From Asparagopsis taxiformis (lineage: Eukaryota > Rhodophyta > Florideophyceae > Bonnemaisoniales > Bonnemaisoniaceae), in NCBI GenBank assembly GCA_030407315.1, contig JALQPE010001917.1, forward strand, positions 1 through 14,831: DNA of 14,831 bases, given 5' to 3'. The notes beneath the pieces are model-generated. The model saw only the letters and a list, made by a program, of their open reading frames with translations. It searched no databases and was not told the DNA's origin. Both the position numbers and the translations under genes were made by a program. Shown here one piece after another: positions 7,843 through 14,831 of this stretch. Positions within the stretch are counted from its first letter, which is position 1; every line of letters starts with the position of its first letter.

Positions 7843-8040
7843 CTGCCTCTGCTGTAAGAAAAGAATAGCAGTTCCGACAGCTTGTCCTGAAGAAGCAAAT
7901 CCGCCTTAACGATGACTTTGCTGTAAGAAAACAGAGTAATTACAGTTCTGACAGCTTGTCCTGAAGAAGAAAACCCGCCTTAACGATGACTTTACTGTAA
8001 GAAAACAGAGTAATTACAGTTCCGACAGCTTGTCCTGAAA
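7843..8040. repeat. 74-bp tandem repeat, about 2.7 copies, with palindrome half-sites
   Basis: CAGTTCCGACAGCTTGTCC recurs at 7869, 7943 (as CAGTTCTGACAG) and 8017, a 74-bp spacing. Each copy also holds CCTTAACGATGACTTTGCTG, which is only the right half of the 37-bp palindrome, followed by TAAGAAAACAGAGTAATTACAG. It begins with a piece resembling the unit body (CTGGGTAACTGCCTCTGCTGTAAG), so it derives from the same repeat family after loss of left arms. Confidence 0.85.
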
Positions 8041-8412
8041 TCCCGTCCTCCCGCACCAGCTCATAGTCTGTTACCGTCACCCGAAGTAAGTCCTGCAACT
8101 ACTGCAGCTCCTTCCCCGCAGAGCAATGTATTTGTCGATACTCGGGCACTCTCAGACATGGCGAAACCTGAGCTAGTGTATCAGGCACATGTTGTCGCAA
8201 AGGTACTTTGTGGTCTGTCTGGGAGCTATGCTACGTCTGGGCATATGGTGGTATACATGGGGTCTGGAATGACGAAGTCGTATTGCATGATTGCCAGGTG
8301 TGTGGAACGGGTGATGGAGGTCAATAGCCGTAGATATCGAAAGGGAATTCATGTGCGTTCAAAGGCAGCTGCGCTAGAGTATACTGCTTTCGCTGCGCGG
8401 TATGGCAGTTGA
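8014..8412 (+). pseudogene. Kinesin motor-domain-like fragment with degenerate P-loop
   Basis: The frame is open from 8014 to the stop at 8412, with no ATG before 8158. It opens proline-rich, then reads NVFVDTRALSD, ELVYQAHVVAKVL, GLSGSYAT and VVYMGSGMTKSYCM, and later RCVERVM and KAAALEYTAFAARYGS. In kinesins the matching order is F...VF.....Q..VY......V......GYN.T, then YGQTGSGKTYTM, then IP.....F, then EIYNE...DLL. Spacing and order fit, but the P-loop GQTGSGKT has become GSGMTKS and downstream microtubule-binding loops are not seen. I infer a decayed kinesin-like copy that lost ATPase function. It begins directly at the edge of the 74-bp repeat. A chance resemblance cannot be ruled out without a profile search. 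Confidence 0.6.
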
Positions 8413-8536
8413 GAACCAAGTATGGAATCTAGCTGGTGCCTTGCGTCCGCCAATGGATGATTATGGCAGCTTGGCACAAGTTCGCCAATGAAGAAATTTA
8501 GCTACACAGTAACCATCCGTGCAGTTGATATCAGTG

Positions 8537-8752
8537 TCAACAACATATCATCCTCTCATCCTCTGCATATCCAGATGCCAACTTTGCATCCACCATAGGT
8601 ACAGCAGCTTTATCTCTCGTCTTCAGGCGACAGCCTGATTGACATAAAATCCACTCTATTCCACCATGTACATCCGCGATTCGAGAACACACGAAGTTAG
8701 TACAACGTTCCAATACTCTCATCACATGATACCTGACAGTCCATGGGTACGA
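8537..8752 (-). pseudogene. Possible Ty1/copia RT-RNase H connection fragment
   Basis: Read on the minus strand from about 8752, the frame gives P-W-T-V-R-Y-H-V-M-R-V-L, then VHGGIEWIL, then VDAKLASGYAEDERMI, and stops at 8537. Copia polyproteins have an HW..VKRVLRYL segment. They follow it with GI.Y and then GY.DADWA....RRSTSGY at the RT/RNase H junction. The three anchor blocks occur in that order with plausible spacing. Key residues such as the second Asp of DAD are missing, and no LTR or integrase is seen nearby, so this is a weak call on a short relic. Confidence 0.4.
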
Positions 8753-8768
8753 TATTTATTCCGCACTA

Positions 8769-8797
8769 GACTAGCAATTGCTAGTCATGTTAACATG
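8769..8797. repeat. Twin perfect palindromes (18 bp and 12 bp)
   Basis: GACTAGCAATTGCTAGTC spans 8769-8786 and CATGTTAACATG spans 8786-8797; they share one base. Neither sequence is related to the other palindrome families. The back-to-back arrangement repeats that seen at 4271-4310 and 13848-13900. Confidence 0.93.
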
Positions 8798-8867
8798 TGC
8801 AATCTAGATCACTGCAGCACATGTACATTACAAACCTAATCTACAACATCTGCACTAGTCATTACAC

Positions 8868-9184
8868 TTACAACAGCGGTGAAAAGATGATCTTCAACTG
8901 CTCAATAATCCCCTTGCTGGTCACTGCCCCAGTCACAACACCGATGAAGAAGCCCATCATGGCAGCATGTCCATTGAGCTGCTCAGCGATAAACGCACTT
9001 TGCTCATACTCAGCTGCCATACCGAACAGACTATTCGCATTCCTACAATCGTCAAGCGCCATCCAATAGAAAACAGCATTGGTGATCATCTCACATTCGC
9101 AATCTATACTGAATCATTCCGGAGAAACACCAGTTCTTTCATAGCCTGCTTCCTTACCGCATCTTGAGGCGACAGTGTCATTAC
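8868..9184 (-). pseudogene. TIR-like domain remnant 3 (C-terminal half)
   Basis: The first segment, 9184-9104, reads VMTLSPQDAVRKQAMKEL and continues to a stop. It matches the TIR region just before and through the helix that carries the catalytic glutamate (pattern LS..F..+KW.M.EL). The Glu is kept but the usual Trp is Gln. After a frame change, 9089-8868 gives AVFYWMALDDC, NSLFGMAAEYE and a tail ending near 8868. This is clearly paralogous to remnant 1 (LFYWLKLDEC, HSLFSMVDENG). The N-terminal half of the domain was not recognised upstream (9200-9420). It is downstream of and parallel to the NB-ARC gene, so it is probably part of one decayed receptor cluster. Confidence 0.62.
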
Positions 9185-9199
9185 GCCAACCCAGCAACC

Positions 9200-9673
9200 C
9201 GTATTACGTTAATCATCTTGTGCAAAATACAATGTGGTCGGCGACAATATCGGCATAGCATAAACCTCTCCGGCGTAAAAAACCACAAACGAGAAATGTT
9301 GGATCCATAATGGGCGCATTCGCCAGCATTCCCTATGGTGGCAAAAGGAGATCATTTCGCGCCATGCTAGTGCGCCACCTCCTCGGAAAATAGCAGCCTA
9401 ACGGGATCGCTAATTGTTAGCGAAGCAGGTTGCGGTCCGGGTCGGGGAACGATGACAGCGGCAGCGATGGATGGGTTGGTGTGGCGCTGTGGCAGACAAA
9501 TTTAGTCTCCGCTGTAGATGCATACCAAGACATACACCACGCTGCGCTGCGGAACGGATTTCTGTATTTAGCAAGTTTCGGAAAATATTTCTTTTCGCGC
9601 ATCTATCGCGCCTTGTTTCGAACATTTAGCATGTTCCCAAGGTTTCCTCCGCTTATTTCTCCCCGATCTTGAT
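9200..9673. other. Stretch without a supportable gene
   Basis: Opposing open frames at 9410-9625 (minus) and 9430-9672 (plus) overlap fully and neither shows a motif. The minus-strand text between TIR-like remnants 2 and 3 could hold the lost N-terminal half of remnant 3, but no SYAG/SFRG-type start is readable. No repeats or strong palindromes were seen. Confidence 0.4.
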
Positions 9674-10321
9674 TCAACTAACAGCAGCTTGTGCCGATAG
9701 TCCATCTGCAAACGGGTCGTTGATCAAGTAAGCGCGTCTCTCCCCGCCCTCGATCGCCGCGTTTTCTTCGAAGTTACCGCTACGCACCAGCCCCGATAGA
9801 GAAAAAGCTGTCCCCGCCAGCCGGATCATCCGTAGTCGACCGACCCATCCTGCGAGTAGTGTCTGCAAATCGCATAGCGCCGCGACAAGAGCGTCTTCCA
9901 TACTATCGCAATCCATCCGAAGTGTGTTGTCCCACGAGTCGTCCACTGCACATCCCATCATTTGAATGAATGAGACGACAACCGCCACCACCAGTCCATG
10001 GGCCGGATCTGTCGGTTCGCTCCGCGTATTATTCGACGCAACGCAATGATCCATTACCCCTACGCATACGATCTGTAGCACTGTCCTCCTCCCGTTGCGC
10101 AAAACTCGTAGTCACAGAATATCAATCGTGCCCGCACTTCATCGCCATCTGATAATATCGTCGCATACTCCCGCCTCGATGCTCACCCTCTTCGACCACA
10201 TCATGACACAGACAGTTAAGTCGTCCTGAACAAGAGACACGAGAACGTATTGAACTTCTTTACCAGCGTAACTGAACAAAACTAAAAATTCAATTCGATT
10301 TAGTGCAACCCTCCAAGGCAT
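9674..10321 (-). pseudogene. TIR-like domain remnant 2 with C-terminal extension
   Basis: The minus-strand frame from 10321 starts MPWRVALNRIEF and reads LVLFSYAGKEVQYVLVSL, then SIEAGVCDDIIRW, and stops at 10139. This has the layout of a TIR first strand and helix (hDVFLSY.G.E...F...L) followed by the EAG...I..AI..C block. In other frames an A-M-K-C block and V-T-T-S-F-A-Q-R follow. The 9674-10102 frame then gives TVLQIVCVGVMDHC, the position of the TIR strand that normally reads VLPIFY.V. It ends with ALVAALCDLQTLLAG (a last-helix-like segment) and a tail of unknown nature. At least two frame changes and two stops interrupt it. It starts at the very codon where remnant 1 ends. Confidence 0.55.
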
Positions 10322-10839
10322 TAGCCACTAGGACCAGCCGCACCTCCACTTTCCAGCCTCTCCTTCCCCTCTACAATCCTCCGCTTCGCTATCCTCTTCA
10401 CAAACACATTCTGTTTCTCCTTGTCCTCTACAGGTTTCCCATTCGTCACTCCCTCACTATTCTCGATCCCAGTCAGGCTCCTCATCGACTGCAGCGCCTT
10501 GACCACATCTCCGATTTGATACTCTTTCTCCTGCACCATTCGCTGCAGAAAGCCCTCCGTGATGAACACGCTGTGTCCATTTTCATCAACCATGCTGAAC
10601 AGCGAATGTTCATCCTTGCACTCATCCAGCTTCAGCCAATAGAACAAAGGAATGATAAGCATTCCACGCTCCCCATTCTCACAGAATCGCTCCAGGAAAC
10701 ACATCAACTCCTTCATGGTCCACTTCCTAGCAGCAATCCGGTCGATACTACACACCAGCCGCTTTACGATTCCGCTCTCGCTTCTCACATCTCGCAATCT
10801 TCCATACAACTGGAATGTACAGTCCTCCCGATTTTGCAC
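10321..10839 (-). pseudogene. TIR-like domain remnant 1 (C-terminal half), downstream of NB-ARC
   Basis: The 172-codon frame includes LVCSIDRIAARKWTMKEL, MLIIPLFYWLKLDECKDE, HSLFSMVDENG, VVKALQSMRSLTGIE and an end rich in K/R/E. The KWxMKEL block, with the conserved Trp and the Glu that is catalytic in NADase TIRs, fits a TIR domain. So do the IIPLFY strand and the W/V-AL..L...G.E helix. The first half of a TIR domain is absent. Instead, the preceding text (QLYGRLRDVRSESG) continues the region after the NB-ARC, which suggests that a deletion fused the two. The 223-codon plus-strand frame at 10303-10974 is its antisense shadow. Confidence 0.68.
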
Positions 10840-12517
10840 GCAATACGGTGCATGCAGAGCCCCATTACGTTGATTAAAACTTCTATGTCGCTTGTTACAT
10901 TTCTCGCTGTTTCAATCTTCTCATTCTCCATTAAATACATCTTCAATAACTGCAGTTCGCTCATCACCTTTTGAAACGGAGCTTGGTTCTTGCCGTCATT
11001 CATTCGCTCTACCCATCAATAGTCGGTGAGCAGTTCCAGTGTCTCAATTACTAGTCCAGCACCGAGTAGATGCCGCACTATATTTTCAACTATGTACTCG
11101 TCACCGCGTCTATCTTCCACCATTCAACATGTCTACATTCACTTCCCATTGTCATCCCATTATTCCCACCATCTCTACTGCTTCCATTCCCCACAACCCA
11201 CGCTCCGTATCCATCAACTAGTCTCTTGTGCCAGAACCGTACACCTTCCTTCTCGTCCGCCTTTTTCACACACATTTTTTGCACCATATCGTGCAGTCGT
11301 ACTCCTAGCCCCTTCCACCCTCATCTTCTACAAGTGATACAAGACTGTGCAGTAAAAACATCCTCATTGCCCACAGCCCCTCACCTACTCCCCAAATCTT
11401 CTCAATCGCACACGATGGAAGAATCTTATGCTTTTCTACAATGCAAAACGAACGAAACATTTCTCCCACTGTCACGCTCTCCCGCATCCATTTCTTCTCA
11501 AGTGACCATAAACTCGTCTCCACCGCCACCTTCAGTCCACCATGCCTAATCCCACTTTCTGCATCTCCAAGCTGTCCAGACTTCGCCTCCAGACTCTTCC
11601 AGTATTCCTCTATTCCATTTCCCACACACCCCCATCCCTCTCCCTAGCACATCTTGCATTGCAGACCCAGCAACACTCAGTGCCAGCGGTAGTCCATCAC
11701 AAATCTCGATTATTCTCTCTAGTGCATCCCGATTTTCAGCCGTAAATCTTCCTATCCCTCTTTGTCGATCCCACAGTAGCAGAATACAATATCGACACTT
11801 CTATCCCCGCGCCGTCTTCAGTACTTACTCCAATCGACAGATCATGTACACGCCCAATCGCCTCATTTCTCGTCGACGATAACACCTTACAACACGTTCC
11901 CTCCATCTTTTGTACACCTGTACATACCTCTTCCACCAATGTGTACACATTGGTGTCGAGGTCCCAGACGTCGTCAAAGATAAGGAGGAAATGCTTGGAG
12001 GCGAGATGGTCCGTCAGCATGTTCATCAATCTGAGGTGCTTACTAGACTTGGCTGCGAGTCGGGTGAAGCTGGGAAGGAAATCTGGGAGTGCTTCGGTGA
12101 CAACATCTTCCATCTCGTTCAGAAGCGTGTGCACAGTGGCGTCATGACCGAGTTGTATGAACCACACGCCGTCGCTGAACTTGGCCCAGACGTGTTCATG
12201 TCTGCCGAGGGCGCGCAGGATGGTTGTTTTTCCTGCGCCACCCATGCCAACAACAGCTATGGTGTTTTGATTTGGGTCTTCGGATAGGACGGCTGTCTTG
12301 GCTTTGCTTTCTGGGGTGCGCGAGTTTCAGGAAAAGTCGAGGACGACTTGGGGAAGATTCAGAGGTACGTAGAAGGCGGATGGTTGGGGGATGGGGCTGC
12401 GTAGGGGTGAGACGAAACGGAAGAGGGGTGTGGGTGGTGAAGATGGTGATGAACGGAGGACGGAGGCATGGATGCAGTAGAGGGCGATTGGCTGGATAGG
12501 GTAGTATGGGTGTCCAT
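10785..12517 (-). pseudogene. NB-ARC (NLR-type STAND ATPase) pseudogene
   Basis: The minus strand keeps all NB-ARC landmarks in order but in several frames. A proline/serine/histidine-rich leader starts MDTHTTLSS at 12517 and stops at 12359. The pre-P-loop text VPLNLPQVVLDFS is cut by TGA at 12329-12327. Then come P-loop and kinase-2 (11736-12245), GLPLAL at about 11695-11678, and an ARC1-like block KVAVETSLWSLEKKW (in 11305-11625). The MHD-equivalent LHDMVQKMCVKKADE starts at about 11296, with HKRLVDGYG after it. LVIETLELLTDY is broken by TGA at 11018-11016, followed by WVERMNDGK and QKVMSELQLL. Frame changes fall near 11770, 11625 and 11315-11330. In intact relatives the protein binds ADP/ATP as a switch in pathogen sensing; this copy cannot make such a protein. 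A multi-exon gene is the alternative reading. Confidence 0.88.
11736..12245 (-). CDS. Longest intact block of the NB-ARC pseudogene (nucleotide-binding core)
   Basis: This 169-codon open frame holds the nucleotide-binding subdomain. The P-loop GMGGAGKTT is at the start (the Gly just before Met1 through residue 8) and the RNBS-A-like DGVWFIQLG is at residues 25-33. Kinase-2/Walker B LLIFDDVWD is at residues 87-95, with both acidic residues kept. The sensor-1-like block CKVLSSTRNEAI is at residues 119-130. The frame is open 28 codons further upstream to the TGA at 12327-12329, with IAVVG before Met1, so the ATG at 12245 is inside the domain and not the natural start. The text goes off-frame after residue 150. 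All catalytic residues that can be checked are present, so the damage is to frame, not to motifs. Confidence 0.9.
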   Translation of the reverse strand: MGGAGKTTILRALGRHEHVWAKFSDGVWFIQLGHDATVHTLLNEMEDVVTEALPDFLPSFTRLAAKSSKHLRLMNMLTDHLASKHFLLIFDDVWDLDTNVYTLVEEVCTGVQKMEGTCCKVLSSTRNEAIGRVHDLSIGVSTEDGAGIEVSILYSATVGSTKRDRKIYG

Positions 12518-12988
12518 AGTGGTGAGAGAGATGGTGTCAGATGCAGGGTTCGTATCGATATCAACGGAGAAACAGAGGGATTATGTAGAGGAGATGATTG
12601 GAGCGGAGACAGATGTGAAGGCAGAGAGGACGTCAGTGGTTCAAACAGAGCAGGTGGTGTAAAGGATGCGACGAGAGCTTCGGCTGGAGCTTCAGCGGGA
12701 GTGTGAGGCAGCGAGCGGTTGGAGTAGGTAGACTGAGGAGGTTGCTGACGTGAAGATGTACTGGAGACAGAGAGGATTGGAGTCGGAGAGGTTAGATCAG
12801 CTGTTGCGACGTCGTATGGTTGGGCAGATGTGCAGAGAGAATACGCGATAGAGAATGCAAGTTGTGGATTCGAATGATGGATGGATAGAACTGATGGATA
12901 GACAGACGGATGGAAATTTATGGATCAATTCAAATATTATATTAATTTACAACGTGGATTGTTTAATTGCGGTCCCTCAGATGCATGA
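12518..12988. other. Upstream flank of the NB-ARC pseudogene
   Basis: On the minus strand this is a C/T-rich, low-complexity stretch. It would translate as Pro/Ser/Thr/Leu-rich text and may include the decayed 5' end or promoter of the NB-ARC gene. No TATA-like or other regulatory element stands out. The plus-strand frames at 12468-12706 are purine-rich shadows without motifs. Confidence 0.35.
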
Positions 12989-13548
12989 TCACCTAAAGGC
13001 TGTCCTAACAATTTCAAAGTATTGCGGGCAGATTGGGTGATCAATGCTCAGCGGCTCGCATCTCGTCAACCCGGATTTCATGCATTCTAGTGCAGAAGAT
13101 TTCAGCAAGATAAATGCGATGCAGCGGTAGAGCAGTTCAACAGCGTGTTGCTCGTCGGGATGGAATGGAAAATTTCTAGTATTTAACAATACAAGCATGT
13201 ACATCGCCTGCACGTTTTCCTCCTCGGCGATAAATCATTCCAGTAACGGCCGTTTCATGCCGCATGGATGTAGAAGAGTCCATAATCTGACACAAGGCCT
13301 GTCTTGCTTTGCATGACACAGGTGTGATTGAGCGTGCAAACAGATTCAACATGAATCGCTTGCTCGGTGAATGCCGCGCATATTAACATCGCGAGCTGTC
13401 GAGATGAAACTCTTGTAGATGTGTTGGATTCCACGTGCACAGCAAAAATGTGTGCATTCGGAAGAGGTTGCGCAAATGCAGCGTCTGGATCAGCGGCAAG
13501 TACCGGTGCACGCAGAGATTTGCGTAAATATGGAGAATGACTGCCGCG
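12989..13548 (-). pseudogene. Unrecognised coding-like remnant upstream of the NB-ARC gene
   Basis: A minus-strand frame is open from 13548 to 13255 with no early ATG. It contains VLAADPDAAFAQPLPNAHIF, VSSRQLAMLICAAFTEQ and VSDYGLFYIHAA. After a stop and a frame change, a second block from about 13225 to 12989 reads AMYMLVLLNTRNF, FHPDEQHAVELLYRC and LSIDHPICPQYFEIV. The composition is balanced and protein-like, and the two blocks seem to continue one another (linker NGRYWND). I do not recognise a family. It could be a separate gene or an upstream domain of the receptor cluster. The opposite-strand frame at 13419-13631 is treated as a shadow. Confidence 0.35.
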
Positions 13549-13623
13549 CTATGCACGTGGGAAGAAAGTTATGCTGCACGAAGTGCAAGGATATGTTGTT
13601 GAAAAAAGATGATCAATGCAATT

Positions 13624-13663
13624 CATACTGAGCGCTTGCAATATGTTAACATAGCTCAGTATG
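13624..13663. repeat. Nested palindromes forming a 40-bp hairpin
   Basis: The outer arms CATACTGAGC (13624-13633) and GCTCAGTATG (13654-13663) are exact complements. Inside, 13642-13653 is the perfect palindrome TATGTTAACATA, so the loop itself can fold. It lies in a non-coding interval. It shares the GTTAAC core with the palindromes at 4271-4290 and 8786-8797. Confidence 0.9.
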
Positions 13664-13847
13664 TGGTTGAATTGTTGCGGAATGCTCTGCCATGCTTTTG
13701 TCGTTGCTGAAGCGCACTATTTAACGGACGTTATAACGTTCATATATGGAAAATGGAGTGTGTGAACAGCTGCATGCAAAATCCAAATTTGCAGAGACGA
13801 ACACCAAGGCCTTGCGTAATAGAATTGGATCCGCTCGCTGTTTCAAA

Positions 13848-13900
13848 AGAGACGTACCATATGGTACGTCTCTACGGATATCCGCAGCGATCGCTGCGGA
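13848..13900. repeat. Paired perfect palindromes (26 bp and 20 bp)
   Basis: Positions 13848-13873 are a perfect palindrome with arm AGAGACGTACCAT. After 7 bases, 13881-13900 are another (TCCGCAGCGATCGCTGCGGA). The spacer plus edges also give the 10-bp palindrome CGGATATCCG at 13875-13884. The sequences are unrelated to each other and to the satellite palindromes. Weak plus-strand frames (13746-13977) cross them but show no motif. Confidence 0.94.
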
Positions 13901-13977
13901 GACCGTCGATGGTCTGGTGGAAATTTTGCAATGCTTCCAACAACGTGCACATCAAAATTAGGGGCGGCGTAGTGTGA

Positions 13978-14324
13978 AACCAGATACAAAACATTGCCAG
14001 TGTGATGTCTGCTGCAGGCATGGTGCCAGTGAATATGCTGTCACAAAAATGAACGATTCTCCCCCAAGTTCATTTCCCATCACTCCACTAATCCCACTCG
14101 CACCATTCCCACTCACGTTTCCATGATACTCTCCAACGTCCCTCACACCAGATATGTTTAATTCTCCCAATCTTTCTGTCTACAACGTTCTATTCAGCAT
14201 CTAGCTTCCCTACATCCAACTATCTGTAGAGCTTCATCACAATTACTATAGTCTTATACCACACACCATTCCAATATTTACCTCCATACTAACACTATGA
14301 TCCTTATTTCCTCTCAAGTCCACT
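13978..14324. other. Stretch without a supportable gene
   Basis: A pyrimidine-rich plus strand with runs such as CCCATCACTCCACTAATCCC. No repeat periodicity, palindrome or family motif is seen, and open frames here are short and featureless. Confidence 0.4.
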
Positions 14325-14680
14325 CCACCAGACAGTGTTGTGAACCAATGCACGGTACTACCCGGAGACAATACAATTTGCTATCTACACTACTGTCTAC
14401 AGATTTCACCAGACAGTGCAGTAATACAATACAATGCATTGCCTCAGACAGTAAAATGTACTGTCTGCACATACTGTCTGGCGGCAACACTTCCGGACAG
14501 TAAAATTTACTGTTCTGGACAGTAAATTTTACTGTTTTTGGTACTGCCCAGATTTCGTGCCAGTTTATTGCTGCAGCAGTATTCTGAAATTTCCAGACAG
14601 TAAATTTTACTGTCTCCGCGCACTGTCTTGGCCAGACAGTAATTTTTACTGTCTCAGACAGTAAATTTACTGTCTTTTTT
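14325..14680. repeat. Cluster of AGACAGT/ACTGTCT hairpin palindromes, right copy
   Basis: At least six clear inverted repeats are present: 14445-14467 (9-nt arms), 14497-14513 and 14519-14535 (8-nt arms, one-base centre). The others are 14595-14615 (10-nt arms), 14634-14654 (9-nt arms) and 14656-14675 (perfect 20-bp AGACAGTAAATTTACTGTCT). Looser copies begin at about 14330. Arms match those at 1-200 and 390-600, but most centres here are AAATTTT rather than the GATTTTC that dominates the 35-bp array. Confidence 0.92.
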
Positions 14681-14831
14681 CATTCCAACACCGTAGTGTC
14701 GCCATCCCGGATGGTCCTACAGCGTGTGTGTACGAAACGGGCGGCTGCTCTGTTTCCTCAGACTGGCGGTGGGTTCGGATTCGAAGCACGGATGCGAATC
14801 AATTCAGTACAAGATCGATGATCGATGGCTC
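14681..14831. other. Window end, nothing recognised
   Basis: About 150 bases after the right hairpin cluster with no motif, open frame or strong repeat. A short GATCGATGATCGAT repetition lies near 14812-14826. Confidence 0.4.

Noticed and set aside
10303..10974. Longest open frame in the window (223 codons, plus strand)
   Set aside because: It is antisense to the minus-strand TIR-like text and to the end of the NB-ARC remnant. Its own translation is a Leu/His/Pro/Ser-rich sequence without motifs.
11026..11745. Several plus-strand open frames rich in Ser, Pro, His and Thr
   Set aside because: They are complementary shadows of the G-rich minus-strand NB-ARC remnant, which carries the family motifs.
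12196..12564. Minus-strand open frame of 122 codons rich in Pro/Ser/Arg
   Set aside because: It overlaps the P-loop region in the wrong frame. The motif-bearing frame next to it explains the sequence. It may cover part of the leader but no domain is visible.
14771..14831. tRNA-like T-arm text (GGTTCGGATTCGAAGC)
   Set aside because: No matching acceptor, D-arm or anticodon stem could be built around it within a tRNA length.

Overview
This window looks like repeat-rich, gene-poor nuclear DNA from a eukaryote. It holds broken copies of eukaryotic gene families: an NB-ARC immune-receptor-type ATPase, TIR-like domains, a kinesin motor, and reverse transcriptases of LTR retrotransposons. Between them lie several unrelated tandem-repeat families. 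I see no bacterial operon layout, rRNA, tRNA or CRISPR array, and no undamaged gene. The lineage cannot be fixed from the sequence. A plant-like or algal/protist genome that carries TIR and NB-ARC families is the natural reading.

Layout. Positions 1-600 and 14325-14680 carry the same family of short hairpin palindromes built on AGACAGT...ACTGTCT; at 390-600 they form a 35-bp tandem array. A Ty3/gypsy-type RT remnant lies near 1650-1790, and an unrecognised, highly charged coding remnant spans 2197-3537. From about 3590 to 6620 there are three diverged tandem units of roughly 0.9-1.0 kb, plus a partial fourth. Each starts with a symmetric fold-back module bounded by two 37-bp palindromes (arm TTACAGCAAAGTCATCGT). 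A 172-bp tandem repeat follows (6640-7502), then a 48-bp array of the same 37-bp palindrome (7601-7830), then a 74-bp tandem repeat (7843-8040).

The right half is a graveyard of genes: a kinesin-motor-like fragment (+, 8014-8412), a possible Ty1/copia fragment (-, 8537-8752), and a minus-strand immune-receptor-like cluster. That cluster reads NB-ARC (12517 to 10785), then a TIR-like half domain (to 10321), then a second TIR-like remnant (10321-9674), then a third (9184-8868). The NB-ARC keeps recognisable P-loop, kinase-2, GLPL and LHD motifs in order, but stops and frame changes interrupt them. A further unknown minus-strand coding remnant lies at 12989-13548.

The most unusual signal is the number of perfect or near-perfect palindromes (18-51 bp). 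Several have unrelated sequences, and several sit in adjacent pairs or chains. Because the ~0.9-kb units are paralogous, they can be compared: unit 3 has a 51-bp palindrome where unit 1 has only one arm, which suggests recent local inverted duplication. All family assignments come from reading motifs by eye; no database search was run.
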